Source of the DNA: Rhizobium sp. SEMIA4064
GTDB lineage: Bacteria; Pseudomonadota; Alphaproteobacteria; Rhizobiales; Rhizobiaceae
NCBI RefSeq assembly: GCF_003025035.1
Contig: NZ_PYJN01000019.1
Location: forward strand, 124,001 to 188,000
Length of the DNA stretch: 64,000 nt
Reading direction: 5' to 3'
Positions 16,691 through 26,101 of this stretch are shown piece after piece (the stretch's first letter is position 1; each line of letters opens with the position of its first letter). Made by a program: the position numbers and the translations under genes. The notes beneath the pieces were generated by a model. The model saw only the letters and a program-made list of their open reading frames with translations. It was not told the DNA's origin and searched no databases.

Positions 16691-16805
16691 AAACCAGCCC
16701 TGAATCGCCCCCTGGGCATCGTCCCCGCCTGAACGATTATGCCCAATTCATCATGCTGCAACGCGATAACAATCACAAGCAATATGCGATGATATGCCTA
16801 ACTGG

Positions 16806-18104
16806 TTAAATTCTTGGTGGCATTGGCGCGTAGGCAGCCGGATCGACCGATAGCGGCCGACCCTCGAGCGATAGGCTTGCGATCCGCGCCGGCGTCTCGC
16901 TGATCACCTTGCCGCGCCGGACGACAAAGAGCCTCGTGGCGCGCATGCGAACGGCTTCGATCGGATCCCGAGCCTGCAGCACGACGAGATCGCCGGTGCA
17001 GCCGACTTCGAGCCCATAACCGTCGAGACCCATCACTTTGGCCGGATTGACGGTGACCGCGTCGAAACAGAACCGCATCGCTTCGCGCGACGTCAACTGA
17101 CCGACGTGCAGCCCCATATGGGCGACATCCAGCATGTCGGCGCCGCCGAGCGAATACCAAGGGTCCATGCAGCAATCCTGGCCGAAGGCGATATTGATGC
17201 CGAATTCGCGCATCTCCTTGACCCGGGTCAGTCCGCGCCGCTTTGGATAGGTGTCATGCCGCCCCTGTAGCACGATGTTGATCAGCGGATTGGGGATCGC
17301 ATGCACGCCTGCCTCCGCAATCAGAGGCAGGAGTTTGGAGACATAATAATTGTCCATCGAATGCATCGAGGTCAGGTGCGAGCCGGCCACCCTGCCTTGA
17401 AGCCCGAGCCGTATCGTTTCGGCGGCCAGCGTCTCGATGTGACGCGACAGCGGATCGTCGGTCTCATCGCAATGCATATCAACCCTCAGACCGCGCTTTT
17501 CAGCGATCTCGCAGAGCGCACGCACGGAACGCGCGCCGTCCTCCATCGTCCGCTCGAAATGCGGAATGCCGCCGACGATATCAACGCCAAGATCGAGGGC
17601 GCGCTCCAGATTCGCTGCCGCCGTCGGCGAGCGGTAATAGCCGTCCTGCGGGAAGGCGACGAGCTGCAGATCGAGATAGGGCGCGACTTTTCTTTTCACG
17701 TCCAGCAGCGCTTCGACGGCAAGCAACCGGTCGTCGCAGATATCGACATGGGTCCGCACGGCGAGCAGCCCCTGCGACACCGCAAGATCGCAATAGCGCA
17801 ATGCCCGCTCTGCCACCGCCTCATGCGTCAACAGCGGCTTCAACTCACCCCAGAGCGCGATACCCTCCAGCAGCGTGCCCGACATATTCAGCCGCGGTAG
17901 GCCAAGCGACAGCGTCGCATCCATATGGAAATGGCAATCGATGAACGGCGGCGAAACCAGTTGCCCGCCGGCATCGATCACACGCTCCACCTCTCCCTCC
18001 AAGCCCGGCTGCACAGCCACGATCTTGCCGCCAGCAATAGCGATATCCTGACCCTCACGGCCATCGGGAAGGCTGGCATTACGGACGATGAGATCGAATG
18101 ACAT
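16806..18104 (-). CDS. CodA-like cytosine deaminase family amidohydrolase
   Basis: A 432-residue amidohydrolase that aligns along its length with E. coli CodA (427 residues). Metal and catalytic residues are kept: H58 and H60 in CHFHMD, H211 and E214 in MHCDETDD, H243 in SHLTSMHS and D310 in NIAFGQDC. The residue after D310 is Cys311, where CodA has Asp314, a specificity residue whose replacement in CodA widens the substrate range. The substrate may thus be another aminopyrimidine or aminopurine rather than cytosine. The start at 18104 begins MSFDLIVRNA; the frame continues to 18191 without support. No transporter is adjacent, unlike codBA. Confidence 0.88.
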   Translation of the reverse strand: MSFDLIVRNASLPDGREGQDIAIAGGKIVAVQPGLEGEVERVIDAGGQLVSPPFIDCHFHMDATLSLGLPRLNMSGTLLEGIALWGELKPLLTHEAVAERALRYCDLAVSQGLLAVRTHVDICDDRLLAVEALLDVKRKVAPYLDLQLVAFPQDGYYRSPTAAANLERALDLGVDIVGGIPHFERTMEDGARSVRALCEIAEKRGLRVDMHCDETDDPLSRHIETLAAETIRLGLQGRVAGSHLTSMHSMDNYYVSKLLPLIAEAGVHAIPNPLINIVLQGRHDTYPKRRGLTRVKEMREFGINIAFGQDCCMDPWYSLGGADMLDVAHMGLHVGQLTSREAMRFCFDAVTVNPAKVMGLDGYGLEVGCTGDLVVLQARDPIEAVRMRATRLFVVRRGKVISETPARIASLSLEGRPLSVDPAAYAPMPPRI

Positions 18105-18292
18105 CGGGAATTGCCTTTGGATTGAAGCGCGACAAGACGGATATGTAGTGCGAAACGGCGATGAAATGAACGGTTCGTACAGCGCCGGCACACGATGTCA
18201 CAAGAATCGAGGTGCAGACAGTGAGTTGACTCGATTCGCTCTTTCCGCAACTTTCTCTCGAGAATCAGTAAATACAAGCATATGTGGAAATC

Positions 18293-19393
18293 ATGGTCGA
18301 ATCAGCCCACACGGCGACCACTGTCAATTCTGTTCCCCCTTGGCAGCGGTGGGGTGCGCGAATGATCGATTTTTCGCTCCTTTATCTGCCATCGAATTAT
18401 CTCGCGGAACTGCTCTTTTCACGCCTTTTCCCATCAGCTTATCTTCAAATGGCACTGCCGGACGCGCGCATTGTCGCAATATACCTTGCTCCCGGCATGC
18501 TGTGGTATCTCCTTCCTCTTGTTATGGTTGCGCTTCTTATTACGTCCGTCGTTCTGGCGCTGGTAATGGCCGTATTCGGAGCAACGCCTGGAAAGGCGAT
18601 CTTTGGTATCAAAGTCCGGCCATTGAACGGCAACGGCACATTCCGTTTCCATTTGCGCAGAGAGCTGGCCGTTTTTGCCGCCGGCTTCGGATGTGGCTTT
18701 CCATTGATTTCCGCACTCACGATGGTCGTGCAAAGACAGCGCGTCGCTCTCGGATTGCCCGCCAGCTATGACGAAGGTCGGGCCAGCATCACCGGTATGC
18801 GATTGACGCCGGTTCGCGAAGTCCTGGGTGCCATCGCTATCATAGCAACTGCAATCGGCGCGACGATGCTCACCGTAAGCGAGCGCGGAAATGCGCCGTG
18901 GCATCTGCAAACCTATGCCTGGCAAAACCCAGTAACGTCGAAAATCACTGCCATCAGCAGGATCTGGCAGGTCAAGAGCATACCGGCCGCGCCTCCGAAT
19001 AGATATTACGAATTCCGCAGCAGTCGATCACTATTATCTATGGTTCAGTTTGGATATGAACGCTGGTCCGGCAACAATATCGACAACGCTTCCTATGCTG
19101 CCATATTGCAGCCGGTTGTGCAGCAACACTTCAAAGTCATCGACGATTGGAAGCCTGTAACCGTGGGTGGGATTTCCGCCCTGCGTATTCATGCCTCCGG
19201 CTTTGACGGGCTCTCAACCGCCATCGAGATTACCGTGGCGGTTCAAGGACGTGATTGCTGGCAAACAAGTGTCTACACGCGCGGCAAGGAAGTTGACGAC
19301 ACGACCGGCGCCACCGATCTTGCCGAGGCGTTATTTTCAACCATTGCAACCGACCAGAGCGAAATCTCTGCGCTCAACGTGACATCTCCGTGA
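18293..19393 (+). CDS. RDD-family membrane protein with C-terminal soluble domain
   Basis: A 366-residue protein. The N-terminal WQRWGARMIDFSLLYLP (about 17-33) contains the Arg-Asp of RDD proteins and begins three to four membrane helices (about 26-60, 66-95, 125-145, 175-200). FGATPGKAIFGIKV (about 97-110) is the second RDD motif. The C-terminal 160 residues (210-366) are soluble, with WQNPVTSKITAISRIWQVKS and RDCWQTSVYTRGKEVDDTTGATDLAEALF, and are not recognised. RDD proteins are of uncertain function; some act as ion antiporters. The ATG at 18293 was chosen; a GTG at 18284 in frame is possible. It is divergent from the CodA-like gene. Confidence 0.78.
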   Translation: MVESAHTATTVNSVPPWQRWGARMIDFSLLYLPSNYLAELLFSRLFPSAYLQMALPDARIVAIYLAPGMLWYLLPLVMVALLITSVVLALVMAVFGATPGKAIFGIKVRPLNGNGTFRFHLRRELAVFAAGFGCGFPLISALTMVVQRQRVALGLPASYDEGRASITGMRLTPVREVLGAIAIIATAIGATMLTVSERGNAPWHLQTYAWQNPVTSKITAISRIWQVKSIPAAPPNRYYEFRSSRSLLSMVQFGYERWSGNNIDNASYAAILQPVVQQHFKVIDDWKPVTVGGISALRIHASGFDGLSTAIEITVAVQGRDCWQTSVYTRGKEVDDTTGATDLAEALFSTIATDQSEISALNVTSP

Positions 19394-19510
19394 CGCGCGC
19401 CATCGCGTATAGGCGTCATCGGCGATCATGTGTATAAGCGACAACAACTGCCAATGAAGGGATTGCGCTGTAGCGTGCGCACCCATCGCTAGCAAAAGGA
19501 TTGAAGTTTC

Positions 19511-20833
19511 ATGCACGTCACGATGATCGGTTCGGGTTATGTGGGTCTTGTGTCCGGCGTCTGCTTTGCCGATTTCGGCCACAACGTGATTTGCGTCGAT
19601 AAGGACGCCGGCAAGATCGAGGCGCTGCGAAGGGGTGAAATCCCGATCTTCGAGCCCGGCCTTGAACAATTGGTCGCCGACAACGTCCGCGCCGGCCGCC
19701 TTTCCTTCTCGACCGATGTCGAAACCAGCGTTGCCGCGAGCGACGTCGTCTTCATCGCCGTCGGCACGCCGTCGCGCCGTGGTGATGGCCACGCCGACCT
19801 CTCCTATGTCTATGCCGCCGCCCGCGAGATCGCCCAGCACATCAAGGGCTTTACCGTCATCGTCACCAAATCGACCGTGCCGGTCGGCACCGGCGACGAG
19901 GTCGAACGCATCATCCGCGAAACCAATCCGGATGCCGATGTCGCCGTCGTCTCCAATCCGGAATTCCTGCGCGAAGGCGCGGCGATTGAGGACTTCAAGC
20001 GCCCCGACCGCATCGTCATCGGCCTCAATGACGATCGCGCCCGTGGCGTCATGACCGAGGTCTACCGGCCGCTTTATCTCAACCAGGCGCCGCTGCTCTT
20101 CACCGCTCGTCGCACCTCGGAGCTGATCAAATACGCAGCGAATGCCTTCCTTGCCATGAAGATCACCTTCATCAACGAGATGGCCGATCTGTGCGAAAAA
20201 GTCGGCGCCAATGTGCAGGAAGTCTCGCGCGGCATCGGCCTTGATGGCCGCATCGGTTCAAAATTCCTGCATGCCGGCCCAGGCTATGGCGGCTCCTGCT
20301 TCCCCAAGGATACGCTGGCATTAGCCAAGACCGCGCAGGACTATGATAGCCCCGTGCGCCTGATCGAGACGACGATCTCGATCAACGACAGCCGCAAGCG
20401 CGCCATGGGCCGCAAGGTGATCGCGGCCATGGGCGGCGATATCAGGGGCAAGGCCATTGCTGTGCTCGGCCTGACCTTCAAGCCGAATACCGATGATATG
20501 CGCGACAGCCCGGCGATCTCGATCATCCAGGCGCTGCAGGATGCCGGCGCCGCTGTGACCGGCTACGATCCGGAAGGCATGGACAATGCCCGCCAGCTCA
20601 TCGACAACATCGCCTATGCCGACGATGCCTACAGCGCAGCGCGCGACGCCGATGCGCTCGTCATCATTACGGAATGGAACCAGTTCCGCGCGCTCGACTT
20701 CGGCCGGCTGAAATCCGTCATGAAAGCCCCCGTCCTCGTGGACCTCAGAAACATCTATCGCCATGACGAGGTCACAAAGCACGGGTTTGCCTATACCAGC
20801 ATCGGCAGACCCATGAATGGCGCCGAACTGTAA
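19511..20833 (+). CDS. rkpK: UDP-glucose 6-dehydrogenase
   Basis: A 440-residue enzyme. The N-terminal NAD site [20 protein letters not shown] (7-26), the substrate motif [17 protein letters not shown] (about 207-223) and the catalytic Cys in [16 protein letters not shown] (about 256-271) are intact, followed by the C-terminal domain with [17 protein letters not shown]. It oxidises UDP-glucose to UDP-glucuronate with two NAD. In Sinorhizobium the rkpK-lpsL pair provides uronic acids for K-antigen and lipopolysaccharide. Gene order and a 14-base gap to lpsL match that pair. The ATG is preceded by AAAGGATTGAAGTTTC. Confidence 0.95.
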   Translation: MHVTMIGSGYVGLVSGVCFADFGHNVICVDKDAGKIEALRRGEIPIFEPGLEQLVADNVRAGRLSFSTDVETSVAASDVVFIAVGTPSRRGDGHADLSYVYAAAREIAQHIKGFTVIVTKSTVPVGTGDEVERIIRETNPDADVAVVSNPEFLREGAAIEDFKRPDRIVIGLNDDRARGVMTEVYRPLYLNQAPLLFTARRTSELIKYAANAFLAMKITFINEMADLCEKVGANVQEVSRGIGLDGRIGSKFLHAGPGYGGSCFPKDTLALAKTAQDYDSPVRLIETTISINDSRKRAMGRKVIAAMGGDIRGKAIAVLGLTFKPNTDDMRDSPAISIIQALQDAGAAVTGYDPEGMDNARQLIDNIAYADDAYSAARDADALVIITEWNQFRALDFGRLKSVMKAPVLVDLRNIYRHDEVTKHGFAYTSIGRPMNGAEL

Positions 20834-20847
20834 GCAAAGGCCGACGA

Positions 20848-21852
20848 ATGCGTTATCTTATTACCGGAACCGCCGGGTTCATCGGGTTCCATCTCGCCAA
20901 GCGCCTGCTCGATGACGGGCATTTCGTGGTCGGCTTCGACGGCATGACGCCCTATTACGACGTCAGGCTCAAGGAAAAGCGCACCGCGATCCTCGCCCGC
21001 TCCAATGGCTTCAAGGCCGTGACGGGTATGCTGGAGGATAAGGCAGCCCTGGATCACGCTGCTGAACTGGCGGAACCTAACGTCATCGTCCATCTCGCCG
21101 CACAGGCCGGCGTGCGTTACAGCCTGGAAAACCCGCGATCCTACGTGGATTCCAACGTCACCGGCTCATTCAATGTGCTGGAACTGGCGAGAAGCCTCCA
21201 GCCGAAGCACCTGCTGCTGGCCTCCACCTCCTCCGTCTATGGCGCCAACGAGAAGATCCCCTTCGCGGAGAGTGACAAGGCCGACGAGCAGATGACGATC
21301 TATGCGGCGACGAAGAAGAGCATGGAGCTGATGGCGCATAGCTATGCCCATCTCTTTCGTATTCCGACCACCGCCTTCCGCTTCTTCACCGTCTACGGTC
21401 CCTGGGGCCGTCCCGACATGGCATTGTTCAAATTCGTCGACGCCATCAGGAACGACCGGCCGATCGAAATCTACGGCGAAGGCAAGATGAGCCGCGATTT
21501 CACCTATATCGACGATCTCATTGAGGGCATCGTCCGACTGATCGGTGTCGTGCCTTCGGAAGAAAATCGCATCGTTTCGGAGACCATCGGCGACACCTTG
21601 TCGAAACACGCGCCGTTCCGCGTCGTCAATATCGGCGGCGGTCAGCCGGTCGGGCTGATGAGCTTCGTCGAAACCATCGAGGCGATGCTCGGCAAGAAGG
21701 CGATCCACCACATGCTGCCAATGCAGCCCGGCGACGTGCACAATACCTATGCCGTTCCGGACCTGCTGGTAGCGCTGACCGGCTTCAAACCGCAGATCGA
21801 AGTCGAAGAAGGCGTGCGCCGTTTCGTCGAATGGTATCAGGAAAACTATTGA
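20848..21852 (+). CDS. lpsL: UDP-glucuronate 4-epimerase LpsL
   Basis: A 334-residue extended [17 protein letters not shown] (7-20) binds [17 protein letters not shown] carries the catalytic Ser; [18 protein letters not shown] has the Tyr-x-x-x-Lys pair; [19 protein letters not shown] is typical of the UDP-glucuronate epimerase branch. It converts UDP-glucuronate from RkpK to UDP-galacturonate for lipopolysaccharide and capsule. It follows rkpK by 14 bases. A RIME-like hairpin lies 24 bases after the stop and may end the transcript. Confidence 0.94.
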   Translation: MRYLITGTAGFIGFHLAKRLLDDGHFVVGFDGMTPYYDVRLKEKRTAILARSNGFKAVTGMLEDKAALDHAAELAEPNVIVHLAAQAGVRYSLENPRSYVDSNVTGSFNVLELARSLQPKHLLLASTSSVYGANEKIPFAESDKADEQMTIYAATKKSMELMAHSYAHLFRIPTTAFRFFTVYGPWGRPDMALFKFVDAIRNDRPIEIYGEGKMSRDFTYIDDLIEGIVRLIGVVPSEENRIVSETIGDTLSKHAPFRVVNIGGGQPVGLMSFVETIEAMLGKKAIHHMLPMQPGDVHNTYAVPDLLVALTGFKPQIEVEEGVRRFVEWYQENY

Positions 21853-21875
21853 GCCGATGCCGCCATAGGCGGCCC

Positions 21876-21982
21876 CTAGAGCAATTTCAAGAAAAGTGCG
21901 TGAGCCCCTTTCCGCCCGGAATTGCGTGAAAACAAAGAGATAGAGCAGTTCAGCGATTTCCTGAAGCGCTGAACTGCTCTAG
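21876..21982. repeat. RIME-like intergenic repeat
   Basis: Begins CTAGAGCAATTTCAAGAAAAGTGCG and includes GGAATTGC...AAACAAAGAGATAGAGC, the characteristic text of the rhizobial intergenic mosaic element. A strong hairpin closes it: TAGAGCAGTTCAGCG (21941-21955) pairs with CGCTGAACTGCTCTA (21967-21981). It probably ends transcripts from both lpsL and the minus-strand Lrp gene. Confidence 0.75.
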
Positions 21983-22003
21983 CCGGAAGCGGAGACAGCA
22001 GCA

Positions 22004-22462
22004 TCAGATTGGCACTTGCCACGACTGCTTGATCTTCTGCATCGGAATTTCGGTCTTGATGTTTCTGACCCCTTTGATGCGGCCAAGGTGTTCCATCTGA
22101 AACCGCCTATATCCCTCCAGATCCGGGGCGACGACCCTGAGGAGGAAATCGCAGTCGCCTGCCATAAGGTGGCACTCGACCACCTGTGGAAGCTTTTCGG
22201 CCGCCTCATAGAAAGCGGTCGTCGTCTCTTCGTCCTGGCTGAAAAGCCATATCCGGACAAAAACGGTGAAGCCCATGTCGAGCTTTGCGGGGTCGAGGAT
22301 GGCGACGTATTGCTTGATGATACCGGCCTCTTCCAACAACTTGACCCGCCTCAGGCATGGAGACGGAGACAGTCCGACCTTTGCAGCGAGCTCAGTGTTC
22401 TGGATTTTCCCATCCTGTTGCAGGACGCGGAGGATCGCGCGATCTAAGGAATCAAGTTTCAT
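22004..22462 (-). CDS. Lrp/AsnC-family regulator
   Basis: A 152-residue feast/famine regulator. The N-terminal helix-turn-helix (LDSLDRAILRVLQQDGKIQNTELAAKVGLSPSPCLRRVKLLEEAGII) is followed by the RAM ligand-binding domain (about 66-145, with ECHLMAGDCDFLLRVVAPDLEGYRRF). It is divergent from azlCD across 161 bases. In Bacillus subtilis an Lrp-type gene (azlB) represses azlCD, so this copy likely controls the branched-chain amino-acid exporter here. The frame opens from 22543, but the family start MKLDSLDRAIL is at 22462. Confidence 0.92.
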   Translation of the reverse strand: MKLDSLDRAILRVLQQDGKIQNTELAAKVGLSPSPCLRRVKLLEEAGIIKQYVAILDPAKLDMGFTVFVRIWLFSQDEETTTAFYEAAEKLPQVVECHLMAGDCDFLLRVVAPDLEGYRRFQMEHLGRIKGVRNIKTEIPMQKIKQSWQVPI

Positions 22463-22623
22463 TGGAGTTTTCCACCCGAAAAGCACAGGATCATTGGCAC
22501 AGCATGCCAATTTTTGAGGATTTCGGCCGTAAAACGCAACCAAGATCGCGAACGACTGCGCTATTGTCCCCCTCCTATGTCGCCCAAGGTGTCGGCAATT
22601 AGAAATGGGAAGGGGTTGGGCCG

Positions 22624-23349
22624 GTGACGGACTATGTTTCAGGTGATGTCAGCGTCCGATCGCAAGGACGCTCAGAGGGGTGGCGAGGCCTCAGGGATTC
22701 GACACCGGTGATGTTGGGCTTCGTGCCTTTTGCCCTGGTACTCGGCGCACGCGCAGCCGATAAAGGCTTCAGTCTTGGCGAAGTGCCCCTGATGACGGGA
22801 TTGAACTTCGGGGGCGGATCGGAGTTCGCGGCTGTCGAACTTTGGACGTCGCCCCCGCATGTCCTCCTCATTGTCGCCATCACTTTTCTGGTCAACAGCC
22901 GCCACCTGCTGATGGGTGCGGCGCTCGCTCCCTTTATTCGGCATCTGTCGAAGAAAAAGGCGTTCGTAGCACTGTTCTTCATGTGCGATGAAAGCTGGGC
23001 AATAGGGCTCGCCGACGCAAAGAAGTCGAACACGACCTTGAGCCTCGGTTATTTCTTCGGCGTCGCCCTCGGCCTCTATTTCAGTTGGGTCATCTTCACG
23101 ACGATAGGAGCATTCGTGGGCCCCGTTCTTGGCGATGTCACGCGCTATGGCTTTGACATGGCATTCCCGGCTGTATTTTTCGTGATGCTCGCCGGGATGT
23201 GGAAAGGCGCAAAGGCGGCGCTTCCCTGGCTGGTCAGCTTGCTCGTCGCTGCAACCACATACGCAGTGTTTCCTGGAGCTTGGTATGTTCCTGGCGGGGC
23301 GCTCTCCGGTGTACTCTCTGCATTCCTGCTGGCGCGAACCGATGTTTGA
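22624..23349 (+). CDS. azlC: AzlC branched-chain amino acid exporter subunit
   Basis: A 241-residue membrane protein starting at GTG, with about six helices and the AzlC signatures STPVMLGFVPFALVLGARAAD, LNFGGGSEFAAVELW and NSRHLLMGAALAPFI near the N-terminus, MCDESWAIGLADAKKS in the middle. AzlC forms an LIV-E family exporter with the small AzlD subunit. The 3' end overlaps azlD by eight bases (ATGTTTGA), so the two are translated together. Expression is probably set by the divergent Lrp regulator. Confidence 0.92.
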   Translation: MTDYVSGDVSVRSQGRSEGWRGLRDSTPVMLGFVPFALVLGARAADKGFSLGEVPLMTGLNFGGGSEFAAVELWTSPPHVLLIVAITFLVNSRHLLMGAALAPFIRHLSKKKAFVALFFMCDESWAIGLADAKKSNTTLSLGYFFGVALGLYFSWVIFTTIGAFVGPVLGDVTRYGFDMAFPAVFFVMLAGMWKGAKAALPWLVSLLVAATTYAVFPGAWYVPGGALSGVLSAFLLARTDV

Positions 23350-23641
23350 TCCTTCATTTGTTATCGCCATCATCTGCATGGCAACGGTCACCTATCTGAC
23401 GCGTATCGGAGGATACGTCTTCCTGCGCAACCGCACGCTAAGCCCCCGTTTGCGCACGGTCATGGAGAACGCCCCGGGTTGCGTATTGATCACGGTCATC
23501 GCGCCGGGCTTCGTCACCGGACGCCCCGCCGATCTCATCACCCTTGCGCTCACCATGTTGGCGGCGACCCGACTGCCCGTGCTTCCGACGGTGCTGATCT
23601 CGATCGCTTCGGCTGGTATCCTTCGCCACATGTTGGCGTGA
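23342..23641 (+). CDS. azlD: AzlD branched-chain amino acid exporter subunit
   Basis: A 99-residue hydrophobic protein with three to four helices, IAIICMATVTYLTRIGGYVFL at the N-terminus and VLITVIAPGFVTGRPADLITLALTMLAATRLPVLPTVLI further on, the AzlD layout. It pairs with AzlC. The ATG at 23342 lies inside the last codons of azlC, giving translational coupling. The frame is open to 23285 but the coupled start and Phe-Asp-Pro opening fit AzlD better. Confidence 0.9.
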   Translation: MFDPSFVIAIICMATVTYLTRIGGYVFLRNRTLSPRLRTVMENAPGCVLITVIAPGFVTGRPADLITLALTMLAATRLPVLPTVLISIASAGILRHMLA

Positions 23642-23669
23642 ATCCCCGCTCTTCAGGCAGGCTGGAAAC

Positions 23670-24461
23670 ATGACAGAGATCGTGGAAGCAGAGCACTGGA
23701 TTGAGAGCCCCGCCGGGCGCCTCTATGCCAAGTCATGGGCACCACGCGATCTGAATTCCAAGGCGCCGATCATCCTGTTTCACGACTCTCTCGGATGCGT
23801 CGCGCTCTGGAGAGATTTCCCGCGTTTGCTCGCCCATTCTCTCGGGCGACGTGTGATCGCCTACGACAGATTGGGCTTTGGCCGCTCCGATGCTCGCATG
23901 GACATTTTGGAGCGAGACTTCATTGCCTTGGAAGCCGAGCGCGTCGTACCGCTCCTCTGCGAGCAATTGGCGCTTCGGGAATTTATCGCCTGCGGGCACA
24001 GCGTGGGCGGCGGCATGGCGGTGGAAACGGGAGCCAGGCTCGCCGGGTGCAATGCTGTGATCACCATCGCCGCCCAGGCTTTCGTGGAAGATAGGACGCT
24101 GCAAGGCATCAGGACCGCACAGCAGGAATTTGCGTCGGTCGACACCATTGCCCGGCTTGCCAAATATCATGGCGACAAAGCTGATTGGGTGCTGCGCGCT
24201 TGGACCGAAACCTGGCTTGCTCCGGATTTCGCCGAATGGAACCTCGATGCAGCACTTGAGAGACTGCCTTGTCCGGTAATCGCCATTCACGGCGACCGGG
24301 ATGAATATGGTTCGCTTGCCCATCCACGTCGGATCGCGGCAGGGCGCGGATCATTCCATATTCTTCCAGACACCGGACATTCGCCACATCGCGAACGTCC
24401 AGCAGAGGTCATCAAGGTGATCGAAGACTTCCTGGCCTATTCGGCCAGCCCCGCCGGATGA
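23670..24461 (+). CDS. alpha/beta hydrolase
   Basis: A 263-residue alpha/beta-hydrolase. GHSVGGG (near residue 110) is the nucleophile elbow, [12 protein letters not shown] (about 208-219) supplies the acid region and [12 protein letters not shown] (about 233-244) the catalytic His. Members cleave esters, lactones or carbon-carbon bonds. It lies 28 bases after azlD and its last 25 bases overlap the convergent flavin reductase gene. The overlap and neighbour suggest a possible link to flavin-dependent catabolism, but nothing fixes the substrate. Confidence 0.88.
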   Translation: MTEIVEAEHWIESPAGRLYAKSWAPRDLNSKAPIILFHDSLGCVALWRDFPRLLAHSLGRRVIAYDRLGFGRSDARMDILERDFIALEAERVVPLLCEQLALREFIACGHSVGGGMAVETGARLAGCNAVITIAAQAFVEDRTLQGIRTAQQEFASVDTIARLAKYHGDKADWVLRAWTETWLAPDFAEWNLDAALERLPCPVIAIHGDRDEYGSLAHPRRIAAGRGSFHILPDTGHSPHRERPAEVIKVIEDFLAYSASPAG

Positions 24462-24976
24462 TAGGCCCGATCGAAATAGATAAGCCCCTGCCCGCCGCCG
24501 CGCTGGCGGATGGCATCGACTTCGCACATCAGAATATCGTGCGTGCCGCCATTGGCGCGATGCACGATGCGGCAATCGAACGAGACGAGCGCATCCTCCA
24601 ACGCCGGCGAACCGGTGGATAGTTCCGACCATGCAGCCGCAGCGAAGCGCTCCGCCACCGGCGTCTTGCCGCCAAAGAGGCGCGACAGGTCCTGATGCCC
24701 CTCGGAAAGCACGTTAACGCAAAGCACGCCGTTTTCCGTAACGGCAGGGTGAACCGAAGCGGTGCGGTTGAGACAGACGAGCAGCGTCGGCGGGCTGTCG
24801 GAGACACTGCAGACGGCTGTTGCGGCAAAACCGGCAAGCCCCGCAGGTCCATTGGTCGTCACGATACTGACGGCCGCTGCCATCCGCGCCATGGCATTGC
24901 GGAACTCGGATTTGACCACATCTGGATCGGCAACAGGCACCGCCTTCTCGATCGCCACGGATGTTTTCATGTTCAT
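24437..24976 (-). CDS. flavin reductase family protein (RutF-like)
   Basis: A 179-residue flavin reductase-like protein. [55 protein letters not shown] is the flavin-binding part (about 24-80), [16 protein letters not shown] and [19 protein letters not shown] are typical of the RutF/HpaC branch. It should reduce FMN or FAD with NADH for a partner monooxygenase; none is next to it. The start is unclear among four nearby ATGs; 24976 has GGTGGGG nine bases upstream. The 3' end overlaps the hydrolase gene by 25 bases. Confidence 0.88.
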   Translation of the reverse strand: MNMKTSVAIEKAVPVADPDVVKSEFRNAMARMAAAVSIVTTNGPAGLAGFAATAVCSVSDSPPTLLVCLNRTASVHPAVTENGVLCVNVLSEGHQDLSRLFGGKTPVAERFAAAAWSELSTGSPALEDALVSFDCRIVHRANGGTHDILMCEVDAIRQRGGGQGLIYFDRAYHPAGLAE

Positions 24977-25297
24977 TCCCATCATCCCCACCGTTTGTGC
25001 CGGACCCTGGCAAAATTAGAGGGTCGAGACGCTTGTCTCAAGCAACGATGTTTCTCAGAACCCACACCTGAAGAGCAATAAGTTTTCTATAAAATCTATA
25101 TACAAAAAGAAAAAACAATTCCTGTCGACGTTTCGCGCATCTCCTCCCCTCATGCGCAAACGAGACGCTAACTCCGGGATTCGCAGCGGCCATCATCCGG
25201 GGTGCACACAAAAAGGCAGCGGCACGGCCACAAATTGATGCTTTCCCTAGCCATCACCCTTGCCGTATCCGTTATAAGAGAAAGCACATGAGAGGAA
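24977..25297. other. intergenic region
   Basis: A 321-base AT-rich stretch between divergent genes. It holds promoters by position, for the flavin reductase on the left and the creatininase gene on the right. No palindrome longer than about six bases, RNA gene or further reading frame was seen. Confidence 0.5.
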
Positions 25298-26101
25298 ATG
25301 GCGATGGCGAAGCCCTTCTATTGGAACGAACTGACGACCTATGATTTCGCTGGCCTTTCGCCCGACACCACCATTGCCGTCCTGCCGATCGCCTCGACCG
25401 AACAGCACGGCCCGCATCTGCCGATCGCCACCGACGTGGCCATTGCCAACGGCATGCTGGCCGAACTGAAGGCGCAACGCCCTGACGATCTCGACTTCCT
25501 GGTGTTGCCGACCCAGGAAATCGGCAAGGCCAACGAACATATCTACGGCCCCGGCACGCTCTCCCTCAGCGCCGAGCTGCTGATCCCGGTCTGGACCGCG
25601 ATCGGCGCCAAGGTTGCCGAGGCCGGCATCCGCAAGATGGTCATCGTCAATTCGCATGGCGGCAATCTCGACATCATGGGCATCGTCGCGCGCGAATTGC
25701 GCGTGCGCCATCAAATGGCGGTCGTCGCCACGCAATGGACGCGCTTCGGCACGCCGGACGGCATGATCAGCGACCATGAGCAGCGTTACGGCATCCATGG
25801 CGGCGACGTAGAAACCTCGCTGATGCTGCATTTCCGCCCCGAGCTGGTGCGAATGGACAAGGCCGAAAATTTCGTCTCCAAGGCGGAATGGATGAAGGAG
25901 CAGTCGAATTATCTGCAGCCGCTGCCGCCGCATTCGCTCGCCTGGATCGCCCACGATCTCAATTCCAACGGCGTCGTCGGCAATGCCGCCAACGGCACGG
26001 CGGAAAAGGGCGCGCTCATCTGCCGCCATCAGGTGCAGGGCTTCATTGAACTGCTGCGCGATCTCAGGGACTATCCCCTGTCGAACCTCTATTCGAAATA
26101 G
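25298..26101 (+). CDS. creatininase-family amidohydrolase
   Basis: A 267-residue creatininase-fold protein. STEQHGPHLPIATD (about 33-46) holds the Glu, His and Asp metal ligands, NSHGGNLDI (about 122-130) the His ligand and glycine-rich loop, and HGGDVETS (about 163-170) the Glu. Family members hydrolyse creatinine and related cyclic amidines or amides, or act in other ring or amide cleavages, so the exact substrate is open. It ends 13 bases inside the convergent LysR gene. The transport operon beyond that regulator handles what is probably the same compound. Confidence 0.87.
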   Translation: MAMAKPFYWNELTTYDFAGLSPDTTIAVLPIASTEQHGPHLPIATDVAIANGMLAELKAQRPDDLDFLVLPTQEIGKANEHIYGPGTLSLSAELLIPVWTAIGAKVAEAGIRKMVIVNSHGGNLDIMGIVARELRVRHQMAVVATQWTRFGTPDGMISDHEQRYGIHGGDVETSLMLHFRPELVRMDKAENFVSKAEWMKEQSNYLQPLPPHSLAWIAHDLNSNGVVGNAANGTAEKGALICRHQVQGFIELLRDLRDYPLSNLYSK

